The notes beneath the pieces are model-generated. The model had not been told where the DNA came from. It was given only the letters and a program-made list of their open reading frames with translations, and searched no databases. Below are positions 42,737-51,210 of a DNA stretch of 64,000 nucleotides, one piece after another. The first letter of the stretch is position 1, and every line of letters starts with the position of its first letter. Position numbers and translations under genes: made by a program. The DNA is from Neobacillus cucumis (GTDB taxonomy: Bacteria; Bacillota; Bacilli; Bacillales_B; DSM-18226), in NCBI RefSeq assembly GCF_016107705.1, contig NZ_JAEHGC010000021.1:1-64000 (forward strand), written 5' to 3'.

Positions 42737-44122
42737 TTATTCCCGCCGCGTTGGCCATTTTAGATGACCATGCCAATGTTTCTGCTGATGTTGCCAACGT
42801 TTAATTTTTCTTAAAAGCCCATACGATACGTGGATTTTTTCCTTTTCCAATGAAATCCCCGGTTTTAAGTACATCCATAAAGATTTCGGATAGGCTACCA
42901 ATTGATCGGGGTATACACTTCGATGTCCAATCGTAATATATGCCGTGATGCAGGCACCGACTACATATATGCCAGTTAAACTGCCAAATAACTCAAAACC
43001 CATAAAAATAGCTGCAATCGGTGTATTGGAAGCAGCAGCAACTACGGCAACCATCCCCACCGCTGCGCCCAAAGCAGGATTCACTCCAAACACATTCGCC
43101 AGTACATTTCCGGAAATGGCTCCAATTACGAATTGCGGGGTAACAATCCCCCCATAGAAACCTGACCCTAATGTTATGGCAACAAAGAGAGACTTCCAGA
43201 AGAACCCTAAATAGGGAACATGCTCGCCGCTTAAAGCTCGATCCATAAGTGGCAGACTTAGTCCAAGATAATCAGTCGGGAGCACTAAAATTAAAAGAGA
43301 TAAAATTAGACCACCGAAAAAAGGCATCACCGGCTTCCAAATATGAAACCGCAGCTGGACAAAATTAAAAATAATTCGTGCTTGTTCAAACAACTCAATA
43401 AATAACCAGGAAACAAGCCCACATAAAATAGCGATAATAATAATTTTAATAAAAAGACTCTCCGAAAAATGCTGAGAAATTTTTAAAGGGTAATAAGAAT
43501 AGGTAATACCCCAAAACTTGCTCACTTCGAAGGAAGTGACGCCTGCGACCACAGCCGGGAAAAGAAAATCATGGCGTAGTCTTCCAATCGTCAACACCTC
43601 TACCCCGTAAATTGCTCCAGCAATTGGCGTTCCGAAAACACTCGCAAACCCCGCACTCACTCCGCAAGCGACAATCCGTTTTTGGACCTCTGGGCTCAAG
43701 TGCAATAGTCGGCCGAATAAAGACGCCAATGATCCGCCAATATGTGAACAAGGCCCTTCCTTTCCCGCTGATCCTCCTGAGCATAAGGTAATTATGGCTG
43801 TTAGTGGTTTAATCCACACCGTTTTGTAAGGCATGATGCCACCTTGCTCGTGAACGGCAGCAATCGTTGAGTCCTTGCAGGTTTTCGACGCATTTCGATA
43901 ACCATAATATAAAATAAGTCCGTTTAATATACCACCAATAGGTAAAAGCAGCATTTGCATCCATAGCGGTATATGTACTGTTTGATTCGTAGAAAAATAT
44001 AAGCCATGTAAAAAGAAACTGGCTCCAGTTCCAACAATCGCGCCGGTTATCGTTGATAATATAAGCCAGCGGATTAGTGTGGCAATCATGACAATTGGCT
44101 CAATATAATAGATTTTCCGCAC
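42737..44122 (-). CDS. ClC family chloride channel/transporter
   Basis: A 461-aa ClC protein with 10-12 membrane helices. The selectivity segments are GSAGKEGP (with the gating Glu), GTPIAGAIYG and GSGFYGGIVTPQ. No CBS domains follow, so it is the short bacterial type. The GTG at 44122 has GGGGG 8 nt upstream; a GTG three codons earlier overlaps the Shine-Dalgarno. It is preceded by a leader with a short ORF and a hairpin terminator (44192-44270). Ion preference cannot be read from sequence; the GKEGP motif is typical of Cl-/H+ types, not fluoride exporters. Confidence 0.9.
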   Translation of the reverse strand: MRKIYYIEPIVMIATLIRWLILSTITGAIVGTGASFFLHGLYFSTNQTVHIPLWMQMLLLPIGGILNGLILYYGYRNASKTCKDSTIAAVHEQGGIMPYKTVWIKPLTAIITLCSGGSAGKEGPCSHIGGSLASLFGRLLHLSPEVQKRIVACGVSAGFASVFGTPIAGAIYGVEVLTIGRLRHDFLFPAVVAGVTSFEVSKFWGITYSYYPLKISQHFSESLFIKIIIIAILCGLVSWLFIELFEQARIIFNFVQLRFHIWKPVMPFFGGLILSLLILVLPTDYLGLSLPLMDRALSGEHVPYLGFFWKSLFVAITLGSGFYGGIVTPQFVIGAISGNVLANVFGVNPALGAAVGMVAVVAAASNTPIAAIFMGFELFGSLTGIYVVGACITAYITIGHRSVYPDQLVAYPKSLWMYLKPGISLEKEKIHVSYGLLRKIKRWQHQQKHWHGHLKWPTRRE

Positions 44123-44191
44123 TGCCTTCACCCCCTTTAAAAAAATATCACTATAGGATTAGGTTGTCTAATCCTTCCGTTTATAAATAAA

Positions 44192-44223
44192 AAACACTAT
44201 TCAGATAAACAGGAATAGTGTTT
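44192..44223 (-). terminator. Hairpin terminator inside the ClC leader
   Basis: AAACACTATTC and GAATAGTGTTT form a perfect 11-bp stem with a 10-nt loop. On the minus strand it is followed by TTTTTTATTT. It stands 60 bp ahead of the ClC start with no complete large gene before it, so it may act as an attenuator. Confidence 0.7.
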
Positions 44224-44234
44224 CCACAAAAAGA

Positions 44235-44270
44235 TCAGCTCATTTTCTCTATTTGTAATATATTAGACAT
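44235..44270 (-). CDS. Possible 11-residue leader peptide before the ClC terminator
   Basis: A minus-strand ORF reading MSNILQIEKMS with a strong ribosome site (AAGGGGG, 6 nt from the ATG) ends 12 bp before the terminator at 44192-44223. The layout (promoter, strong Shine-Dalgarno, short peptide, terminator, then the ClC gene) is that of a translational attenuator. No product or conservation is known, so it is tentative. Confidence 0.35.
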   Translation of the reverse strand: MSNILQIEKMS

Positions 44271-44286
44271 ATTAATCCCCCTTTTT

Positions 44287-44302
44287 CGTGACTTACGTCA
44301 CA
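44287..44302. promoter_or_regulatory. Fnr/Crp-family binding site
   Basis: CGTGACTTACGTCACA matches the Fnr consensus TGTGA-N6-TCACA at 9 of 10 positions. Its centre (44294.5) lies 41.5 bp upstream of the start expected from the -10 hexamer TAAAAT at 44324-44329, the class II activator position. On the minus strand the site falls just after a weak -10 (TACTAG, 44314-44309) that is 17 nt from a consensus TTGACA (44337-44332), where it could repress the ClC leader. Confidence 0.7.
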
Positions 44303-44360
44303 TAGAAACTAGTAAAAATCACTTAAAATGATGTCAAGTTAAATCAAAGGGGGAGTTAAA

Positions 44361-44531
44361 ATGTTTGCTGCTTGGTTAATTACAATAAGTGTATTTTTAA
44401 TTTGCATTTATTCAACAAATATCATTATGAACGGATTAAAAGAAAAAGACCAATATGATTTAGCTATTTTACATTCTCAACTTGAAAACCTAACGATAGA
44501 TCATAAAAGAATCGCAAAAAAAATATCATAA
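44361..44531 (+). CDS. Small membrane protein (56 aa) downstream of an Fnr-like site
   Basis: I do not recognise the family. MFAAWLITISVFLICIYSTN forms one membrane helix, followed by a soluble helical part (LKEKDQYDLAILHSQLENLT, then DHKRIAKKIS) with amphipathic, coiled-coil-like spacing. AAAGGGGGAG lies 5-6 nt before the ATG, and a clean terminator follows 6 bp after the stop, so it is a complete monocistronic unit. It lies between the ClC and mtlD genes. Anaerobic induction is inferred from the upstream site. Confidence 0.7.
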   Translation: MFAAWLITISVFLICIYSTNIIMNGLKEKDQYDLAILHSQLENLTIDHKRIAKKIS

Positions 44532-44536
44532 TAGTA

Positions 44537-44566
44537 AAAACAGCTTCAAATCGAAGCTGTTTTTTT
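44537..44566. terminator. Bidirectional terminator between the 56-aa gene and mtlD
   Basis: AAAACAGCTTC pairs with GAAGCTGTTTT around a 5-nt loop. A T-run follows on the plus strand, and A-rich sequence upstream gives T's on the minus strand. Confidence 0.85.
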
Positions 44567-44571
44567 ATACT

Positions 44572-45714
44572 CTATTTTTTTAAATCATGATAATGTCTAA
44601 TCACTTCTTGAGTAAGCTCGCTGTTTTCATCCAAGCCGCTTACTTCCTTAAGTACAACAGCCAACTCACTTTCTTTAATCATCGCTTGCAGTTTTACTGC
44701 CTCTTCATCTTCTGGATAATCAAAAAGTAGAGCGGAAGCAATTGCTTTCGCAAGATTTGTATAAGAAAGCCCCGCTTTTGCCGCTTCCGTAGCAGGTCGT
44801 ACGAGGCGGTCATTTGGCCCTAGTTTACGCAAAGGAGAACGTCCCACCCTTGTTACGGCGTCATTTAAATAAGCATTTTTAAAACGATTAATAATCTTAT
44901 TAATATATTGCTGGTGCTCGTCCGAATTTAAACCATATTGATTAACTAAGTAAGCCCCGGTTTCGCCAAGAGTAGCTTGAACCTGTTTGACAATGGCTTC
45001 ATCTGCTAATGCTTGATCAATGGTTGCTTTCTTTTCCAAATAACCGAGATAAGCAATGACCGCATGTCCTGTATTCACTGTAAAAAGTTTTCTCTCAATA
45101 AAAGGAGCAAGATCAGAGACAATCTTCATCCCTTCAACCGGAGGGATACTTTCATTTGTTTCCACTACCCATTCATAGTACGGCTCAACAAGAACATCAA
45201 GTGATCCTTGATTATTTTGGATCGGAACAATTCGGTCAACGGCGGAATTAAAGAAAGAAACTTTATCTTCTAACTTTGTTTTTGTCTCATCATCTAAGTG
45301 TTCAAAAATATAACCCTTTAATAAATCTGTAGCAGATATTTGATTTTCACATGCAATAACATATAACTTTTCATTGTTCACTTTCACTCTTTGAGTTAAG
45401 CCCTTGGCAATCAACGGAGCAATCCGCGGCAGAATATTGGGGCCAATGGCTGTTGTAAGGTATGCAGCTTTGCCAATCGCTTCCACTACTTCGACTTCCT
45501 GTGTCATATTGTTAAGACCGGAAACATTCGTAATTGTCATACTCTCCTGTTGGTCCTGAGCCAATTTAACTTGATACTGCTTTTCTTCATTTAATTGGTT
45601 AATAATTTGATCTGCAATATCAACAAAGGTAACATGATAGCCGGACTGTGAAAACAGAGCACCAATAAATCCTCTGCCAATATTCCCTGCTCCAAAATGG
45701 ACTGCTAGTTTCAT
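44572..45714 (-). CDS. mtlD: Mannitol-1-phosphate 5-dehydrogenase
   Basis: A 380-aa NAD-dependent long-chain polyol dehydrogenase converting mannitol-1-phosphate to fructose-6-phosphate. FGAGNIGRGFIG is the NAD loop, and NTGHAVIAYLGYLEKKATID belongs to the catalytic C-terminal domain. ATG at 45714 has AAGGA 9-10 nt upstream; an ATG at 45723 overlaps the mtlR stop and abuts the Shine-Dalgarno. It is the last gene of mtlA-mtlR-mtlD. Confidence 0.95.
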   Translation of the reverse strand: MKLAVHFGAGNIGRGFIGALFSQSGYHVTFVDIADQIINQLNEEKQYQVKLAQDQQESMTITNVSGLNNMTQEVEVVEAIGKAAYLTTAIGPNILPRIAPLIAKGLTQRVKVNNEKLYVIACENQISATDLLKGYIFEHLDDETKTKLEDKVSFFNSAVDRIVPIQNNQGSLDVLVEPYYEWVVETNESIPPVEGMKIVSDLAPFIERKLFTVNTGHAVIAYLGYLEKKATIDQALADEAIVKQVQATLGETGAYLVNQYGLNSDEHQQYINKIINRFKNAYLNDAVTRVGRSPLRKLGPNDRLVRPATEAAKAGLSYTNLAKAIASALLFDYPEDEEAVKLQAMIKESELAVVLKEVSGLDENSELTQEVIRHYHDLKK

Positions 45715-45719
45715 TTTTA

Positions 45720-47810
45720 TCATTCCTTTATAATATTTGTGTGAAGATAATCCAAAAAGATTGCCTCTAATCTAATCCGAATCATCTCTTCATTCGATGA
45801 TGAAAAAATTAAGATTGCCTCATTATTCTCAATTAAGCTTGTGCTAATCAAGCTTACTATTTCCTGCTCCCTTACGCTTAATTCCTCAGGAGCCAGCATG
45901 AGCAGTAAATTCTTCATATACATATCATTTCCATCCATACCTTTAACGGGTATAGGCTGCTTTAAATGGGTGATTTGAAAAATAAGCTCTTTTACGTTTT
46001 CATTTCTGCAATGAAAAAGCGCCATCCCCGTTTCGGGTATTCCAAGTCCGCCTTTTCCTTCTCGCTCCTTTAATGAACTGATAACATCATCCGCATTTGT
46101 TAAAAGTCCTTTATTCTCCGCCAACTTGACCATTTCTTTTAATATTTGCTCATGACCGCTGAGAATAGGAAGCCGGTAGACACAAAAATTGTTTAAAACC
46201 GCCTTAATACTTTGATGGACATCCTGAAGTTCCTGTAAAATTCCCGAAATCGTAATACCCGTTTTATTGGATGAAGGGGCTGATTTTTGTAATGCCTTTA
46301 GATAACTCTTTTTTTCAGTGATATTCTTAATATTATTTTTTAAAAAATCCTTGATTGTCTCGATATTCTCTTCACTTAGGAGTGGGGAGACAATCATATA
46401 ATCCAATTTTGTAAATGGAAGCTTTACTGTAGATATAATCAAATCATAACTACTGAAGTTTTCCTGTTGCTGCATTTCTTTAATCGATTTAATTTCAATC
46501 GAATCAATCCCGGCGATTTCCTTCTTAATTCGACTCGCCAGCATTTTAGACGTGCCAATACCTGTTGGACAAACAACCAAGGCTTTAATCGTAATATCCT
46601 CTTCCTTCATCACCAAGGCAGAACCAAAATGAAGAACAATAAAGGCAATTTCATCCTCAGGAAAGGCTTCAATCTCTTTAAAGTAGGTTTCCACACTATT
46701 TTTTACAGCCATAAACAGAACAGGATACTTCCGTTTGATTTCCTCTTTTAACGGGTTAAACGACCCCATTTTCTGTTGAAGCCGAAATAGCGAAGGCTCC
46801 ATATGGGCAAGCAATCCTTGATACAAGGAAAAATCCTTCGTTAAATCAACATGAAGTTGAGAAGAAACATGTTGAATCAGATTTTTAATTCTTTTGCTAA
46901 GAACCACACTATCATAAGGAACGATGTCTGCAGCCTGGAGTTTAGAGCCTTTTAGGATTCCCGCCAAAAATAAGATATCGTTATTCTTAAATTGAAAGGA
47001 AAACAATGATTCAAGTTCCCCGAGAATATCGGAAATCAGGTTATATTCTTTTGTTAATTCGTTAGTGAACTCTGCCTCTTCTTCCAAGAAAAAGAAAGCC
47101 TCTGCTCTTTGCAGCGTGATACAAATATGAACAATTAAACCAATATAATCACTATCAGCAAGCCTTTGCTGCAATTTGCTAAAAACAGTATTAACTACTC
47201 TATCAATCGCAAGTAAGTAATCGGGGTGAAAATAATATAAAATAAGATCCTGATGTGATTCTCCATTCTCTAACAAAAATAAACTCTCTATTAGTTCCTC
47301 GTTAAAATGAACCAGCATAAAACTTGCCAAAGCTTTTCGCTTGTAGGCTTCAGAGCCTATAAGTTCAACTCCTACGCCTCTTTTTCGGGATAGTTGGATA
47401 TTAAAATTGCCGAGCCAGCCTGTCAGTTCATCCAGGTATGTTGTTAATGTCGCAACACTAACGCCGAGATCAATGGACAAAGTCTGAATTTTATAGGATT
47501 CTTCCTGAATTAATGCGATGAGCAAAAGCAACTTTTTTTCCTGAGGAGTTTGATCGATTGGGTCGATTCCCATTAAATATTGAATTAATCGAAAAACTTG
47601 TTCGTTCTTCCCCTCAACCACCAAGCCTTTATCCGTATTTCGGACTAACTGAAGGTCAAAGGAATCAAGGACTTTCTCAATAGACTTTAAATTACGCTGG
47701 ATGGTGCGAACACTGACATTTAAATATGTAGCAAGGGTTAATGCTGTATGCTTCCCAGATGTTTTGATAATCAATTCAATAATTTCTTTTTCCCTTGTAG
47801 TTATATACAT
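45720..47810 (-). CDS. mtlR: Mannitol operon activator MtlR (PRD/PTS-domain regulator)
   Basis: A 696-aa BglG-type activator. Two N-terminal helix-turn-helix domains (HTALTLATYLNVSVRTIQRN) lead to two PTS-regulation domains (about residues 190-400), an EIIB(Gat)-like domain with the Cys in LVVCPTGIGTSK and an EIIA-like domain with GMALFHCR. In relatives phosphorylation by HPr activates and by EIIB/EIIA of the mannitol system silences it. It sits inside the operon, as in Geobacillus, not apart as in B. subtilis. Confidence 0.92.
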   Translation of the reverse strand: MYITTREKEIIELIIKTSGKHTALTLATYLNVSVRTIQRNLKSIEKVLDSFDLQLVRNTDKGLVVEGKNEQVFRLIQYLMGIDPIDQTPQEKKLLLLIALIQEESYKIQTLSIDLGVSVATLTTYLDELTGWLGNFNIQLSRKRGVGVELIGSEAYKRKALASFMLVHFNEELIESLFLLENGESHQDLILYYFHPDYLLAIDRVVNTVFSKLQQRLADSDYIGLIVHICITLQRAEAFFFLEEEAEFTNELTKEYNLISDILGELESLFSFQFKNNDILFLAGILKGSKLQAADIVPYDSVVLSKRIKNLIQHVSSQLHVDLTKDFSLYQGLLAHMEPSLFRLQQKMGSFNPLKEEIKRKYPVLFMAVKNSVETYFKEIEAFPEDEIAFIVLHFGSALVMKEEDITIKALVVCPTGIGTSKMLASRIKKEIAGIDSIEIKSIKEMQQQENFSSYDLIISTVKLPFTKLDYMIVSPLLSEENIETIKDFLKNNIKNITEKKSYLKALQKSAPSSNKTGITISGILQELQDVHQSIKAVLNNFCVYRLPILSGHEQILKEMVKLAENKGLLTNADDVISSLKEREGKGGLGIPETGMALFHCRNENVKELIFQITHLKQPIPVKGMDGNDMYMKNLLLMLAPEELSVREQEIVSLISTSLIENNEAILIFSSSNEEMIRIRLEAIFLDYLHTNIIKE

Positions 47811-47839
47811 GCTACCAACTCATTTCTGGTGATGTAACA

Positions 47840-47875
47840 CGAATAGAAAAGCAGGAATTGCTGCTTTTCTATTCG
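47840..47875 (-). other. Perfect 15-bp hairpin between mtlA and mtlR
   Basis: CGAATAGAAAAGCAG and CTGCTTTTCTATTCG are exact inverted repeats around a 6-nt loop. No T-run follows on the minus strand, so it is not a standard terminator. It could protect the 3' end of mtlA RNA or set a step-down in expression toward mtlR. Confidence 0.75.
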
Positions 47876-47884
47876 TAAACTACA

Positions 47885-49795
47885 CTATTGATTTTTATCA
47901 TTTAAGATATCCATGATTTCTTTTGCTGTTTTTGCCTCAACTAGTTTCTCAATATTGGCCATATCCGAGCAAGTAACGGCTATCCCCGATAAGATTTCAA
48001 GATGGGTACCATCTTTCCCGGCAATTCCGAAAATCAACCGTACTTTTTGTCCATCGAAATCAACCCCGTTCGGAACCTGTAAAACAGTAAATCCAGAATT
48101 CAGGACATCCTTTTTTGCTTCTTCCGTGCCGTGTGGAATCGCAACATCATTCCCCATATAGGTAGAGGTCATTTCATCACGAGCGATCATGGCATCAATA
48201 TAGCTTTCCTTTACATATCCTGCCTTAACTAGGGCTCTACCTGCAAAGCGAATGGCCTCTTCTTTTTTAGCGAATTCTTGATTTAAAAATATATTTTCTT
48301 CACGAAGTAATGAATCTTGAGCATCATTGCCACTGTTTGGTACATTGTCTTCCGCGTCTTCAACTATTTCCTGAAGTCCAGCTGTTTCAGGGTTTTTCAA
48401 ACGGTTCATTAAATGGTCGTATTCCGGGCTTGATAAGAAATTATCTACCGAAATATGATAGGCATTCGGCACTTGTTTCTGGGCTCTTGGTGTCAACTCT
48501 TCCTGAGTAATAACAATTTGTGCATCAGATGGCAGGTTACTAATCGCTGTATTGGTTACAGCAATATTCAACCCTGCTTCTTTCACCTTTTTACGAAGAA
48601 GAGAAGCTCCCATTGCACTTGAACCCATACCCGCATCACATGCAAAAATAATTTTGCTGACGTTTTTCGGAAATGTTCCTGGGTTTGATGCAAAAACGTT
48701 CGCAACAGAACTTTTCTTTCCTTTCATTTCTTGCATTTTTCTTGCTGCTTCTTCAATGTCTTCATCTGTTTCCTTACCAGTTTTTACGATAAACGATGAA
48801 ACTACAAATGAGACAATACCAGCTACGAGCACACCCGCAAAGTTGGCAATATATGCACTTGCATGATGGGGAGTAACAGCCGTGATAGCGATGATACTTC
48901 CCGGTGATGCAGGAGCAAATAATCCTCCGCCTAAAAGAACCTCTGTAAATACGCCGCTCATACCGCCAAGAATAACGGCAATAAACAACATTGGGCGCAT
49001 TAAAACATAAGGGAAGTAAATTTCATGAATACCACCAAAGAATTGAATAATCGCCGCACCTGGGGCTGATCTTCTGGCTGTACCTTTTCCAAAAATAATA
49101 TAGGCTAACAGGACACCAATACCTGGTCCTGGGTTGGCTTCAAGAAGGAATAAAATCGATTTTCCTGCTGTTTTAGCTTGCTCAACACCAATTGGCGAAA
49201 GGACGCCGTGATTAATGGCATTATTTAAGAACAATATCTTTGCTGGTTCGATAATGATACTTGTAAGCGGCAATAACCCCGTGCTCACGAGCCAATCGAC
49301 ACCTTTTACAAGCCAGCCTGTAAATACGTCAACAGCAGGACCGATTGCTAAAAAGGCTAGAATAGCCAGCAACCCCCCGAGTATCCCCGCTGAGAAGTTG
49401 TTAACCAACATTTCAAAACCAGCTTTGACTTTTCCTTCAATCCACTGGTCAAATTTCTTAATCACATATCCGCCAAGCGGTCCCATGATCATAGCACCAA
49501 GAAACATCGGTATGTCTGCCCCAACAATGACACCCATTGTGGCAATCGCACCAACGACCGCACCACGCTGATCATGAACTAACTTACCACCTGTGTATCC
49601 GATTAATAACGGAAGGAGGTACGTAATCATCGGGCCAACCATTTTGGCAAGGCTTTCATTTGGAGTAAACCCAGTAGGAATGAATAGTGCTGTAATTAAA
49701 CCCCAAGCAATGAAAGCTGAGATATTCGGCATGACCATCGAGCTAAGGAAGTTACCAAACTTCTGTACTGCTACTTTTATATTAGATTGAGCCAT
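47885..49795 (-). CDS. mtlA: PTS mannitol transporter, EIICBA fusion
   Basis: A 636-aa permease. EIIC membrane domain spans about residues 1-340 (NISAFIAWGLITALFIPTG, GGIHEIYFPYVLMRP), EIIB with the phosphocysteine in IIFACDAGMGSS about 375-470, and EIIA with the phosphohistidine in DVAIPHGTEEAK about 490-636. EIIA is fused, which explains why no separate mtlF is present. The ATG at 49795 with AAGGGAAGAG upstream is preferred over an earlier in-frame start. It takes up mannitol as mannitol-1-phosphate for MtlD. Confidence 0.95.
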   Translation of the reverse strand: MAQSNIKVAVQKFGNFLSSMVMPNISAFIAWGLITALFIPTGFTPNESLAKMVGPMITYLLPLLIGYTGGKLVHDQRGAVVGAIATMGVIVGADIPMFLGAMIMGPLGGYVIKKFDQWIEGKVKAGFEMLVNNFSAGILGGLLAILAFLAIGPAVDVFTGWLVKGVDWLVSTGLLPLTSIIIEPAKILFLNNAINHGVLSPIGVEQAKTAGKSILFLLEANPGPGIGVLLAYIIFGKGTARRSAPGAAIIQFFGGIHEIYFPYVLMRPMLFIAVILGGMSGVFTEVLLGGGLFAPASPGSIIAITAVTPHHASAYIANFAGVLVAGIVSFVVSSFIVKTGKETDEDIEEAARKMQEMKGKKSSVANVFASNPGTFPKNVSKIIFACDAGMGSSAMGASLLRKKVKEAGLNIAVTNTAISNLPSDAQIVITQEELTPRAQKQVPNAYHISVDNFLSSPEYDHLMNRLKNPETAGLQEIVEDAEDNVPNSGNDAQDSLLREENIFLNQEFAKKEEAIRFAGRALVKAGYVKESYIDAMIARDEMTSTYMGNDVAIPHGTEEAKKDVLNSGFTVLQVPNGVDFDGQKVRLIFGIAGKDGTHLEILSGIAVTCSDMANIEKLVEAKTAKEIMDILNDKNQ

Positions 49796-50132
49796 ATGCT
49801 CTCTTCCCTTCATTAGTTTTGTACCTTATCTTAATGGTAAAGGACAGAATATCCTCATTCAATAAACAAGAAAGCTAACTTTGTCGCGTATGGGATGACA
49901 AACATAGTTTTTCTCAAAATAGACCCACTATACGAAAGCTGCAAAAGGAACAAAAAAGTTTTATATCTTGTAACATTTACCCCGTGGAGTATATACAAAA
50001 GTTTGTAAAATAAAAAACGCTTTCTAAGTAACAAAATGATACTTAGAAGGCGCTTTAAAGAAAACATAATTAGAATCGATCCTACTAATTTAATAATGCG
50101 GAAAAATCTGTAGAGAAAGATTTTCTCTAAGG
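49796..50132. other. Intergenic region: mtlA promoter zone and TSUP gene terminator
   Basis: Two things are seen. A long hairpin with T-run on the minus strand (50012-50055, arms around TTCTAAGTA/TACTTAGAA) ends the upstream TSUP gene. A possible mtlA promoter on the minus strand reads TTGTAT (49998-49993), 17 nt, TGTTAC (49975-49970); the weak -10 would suit activation by MtlR. I see no confident MtlR operator, and no gene on either strand. Confidence 0.5.
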
Positions 50133-50909
50133 TTATAAAATTCCTATCCATGTCTTTACTGCAGTAGCCAAAATTAAAAACCCCATGATGATTTGCAAAA
50201 CTTTCGTATTCACTCTTTTCCCAACGTTCGCACCTATCGGTGAAGCAATTAAACTAGCAACAACCATGATGAGCGAGGGTAAGATATCCACTTGCCCTGT
50301 TGCAACTTTCCCAGAAACTGCTCCAATCGATGAAATCATTGTAATGGCTAAGGAAGAAGCAATAGTCATCCTTGTTGGGACCTTTAAGACCACTAGCATG
50401 ATTGGTACTAACAAGAATGCGCCACCTGCGCCTACAATCCCAGCACCAATCCCAACGATGAAGGCAAATAGTGCCGCAAGCCATTTATTAAATTTGACTT
50501 CTTCTAATGGAATATTATCAATTCCTTTTTTTGGGACAAACATCATAAAAACAGCAATTAATGCTAAAATTCCATAAACAATATTAATTCCACTTTCCGG
50601 CATATGAGTGGAACCAAATCCCCCAATAAAGCTTCCCATTAAAATACTAATTCCCATATAGGTGATAAGCGTTTTATTTAAAAATCCACCTTTACGGTAA
50701 GCCAATACTCCGCCGATTGTCGCAAAGAAAACTTGGATGGCGGTAATTCCTGAAACCTGGTGTGCTGTAAAATGACCGACACCTAGCATGGCTGGAATAT
50801 ATAACAACATAGGAAAATTTATTATGGCTCCACCTATTCCCAACATCCCTGAAATAAATGACCCTACAAGTCCAATTAGGAAGATCGTAATTATAAAGCT
50901 AATATCCAT
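50133..50909 (-). CDS. TauE/SafE (TSUP) family sulfite/organosulfur exporter
   Basis: A 258-aa membrane protein with about eight helices and the TSUP repeats ([20 protein letters not shown] near the N terminus and [17 protein letters not shown] mid-protein). TSUP members export sulfite, sulfoacetate, thiosulfate or similar. It is the last gene of the persulfide island and matches YrkJ in the B. subtilis yrkEFHIJ locus. AAAGGAGGACAAT precedes the ATG. A terminator hairpin separates it from the TusA gene upstream, so it may be expressed by read-through. Confidence 0.9.
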   Translation of the reverse strand: MDISFIITIFLIGLVGSFISGMLGIGGAIINFPMLLYIPAMLGVGHFTAHQVSGITAIQVFFATIGGVLAYRKGGFLNKTLITYMGISILMGSFIGGFGSTHMPESGINIVYGILALIAVFMMFVPKKGIDNIPLEEVKFNKWLAALFAFIVGIGAGIVGAGGAFLLVPIMLVVLKVPTRMTIASSLAITMISSIGAVSGKVATGQVDILPSLIMVVASLIASPIGANVGKRVNTKVLQIIMGFLILATAVKTWIGIL

Positions 50910-50926
50910 ATTGTCCTCCTTTAAGA

Positions 50927-50956
50927 AAAGGGAACCTAAATGGTTCCCTTTATTTT
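50927..50956. terminator. Hairpin between TusA and TSUP genes
   Basis: AAAGGGAACC and GGTTCCCTTT form a perfect 10-bp stem with a 5-nt loop, T-rich on both exits. It lies just past the TusA stop and before the TSUP start. Confidence 0.7.
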
Positions 50957-51184
50957 TTACCCCTTTTTAATCCAAAATTTTAATACATCATTTTCTTCCT
51001 CATGTTTTAATAGTTCATGGCCGCCTGATTTTGCCCAAGCTGATAAATCATTTTTTGCACCTTTATCAGTTGTATGGACTTCTAATATTTGACCTGTTTC
51101 AAGTTCTCCAATAGCCCTTTTTGTTTTTACAATTGGCATTGGACATGCTAATCCTTTTGCATCTAATAGTTTTGTTGCTTCCAT
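50957..51184 (-). CDS. TusA family sulfurtransferase (small)
   Basis: A 75-aa TusA protein with the sulfur-carrying Cys in [12 protein letters not shown] and the ending VLKFWIKKG. It would pass persulfide sulfur between rhodanese and DsrE partners. The ATG at 51184 has AGGAGG about 10 nt upstream. It is nearly the same as the 75-aa protein at 54301-54528, apparently a within-island duplicate. Confidence 0.92.
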   Translation of the reverse strand: MEATKLLDAKGLACPMPIVKTKRAIGELETGQILEVHTTDKGAKNDLSAWAKSGGHELLKHEEENDVLKFWIKKG

Positions 51185-51210
51185 CTTTGCTTTTCCTCCT
51201 ATTTTTTGAA

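Noticed and set aside
41920..42797. Minus-strand ORFs reading into the 52-bp array
   Set aside because: The period of 52 bp is not a multiple of three, the frames soon meet stop codons, and no ribosome sites fit.
44132..44360. Fluoride riboswitch upstream of the ClC gene
   Set aside because: The crcB-motif consensus is absent, and the ClC protein has the GKEGP gating Glu typical of chloride types.
50012..50025. CcpA cre site upstream of mtlA
   Set aside because: AAAAAACGCTTTCT resembles a cre, but it is one arm of the terminator hairpin of the TSUP gene (50012-50055), and its ends do not match cre well.
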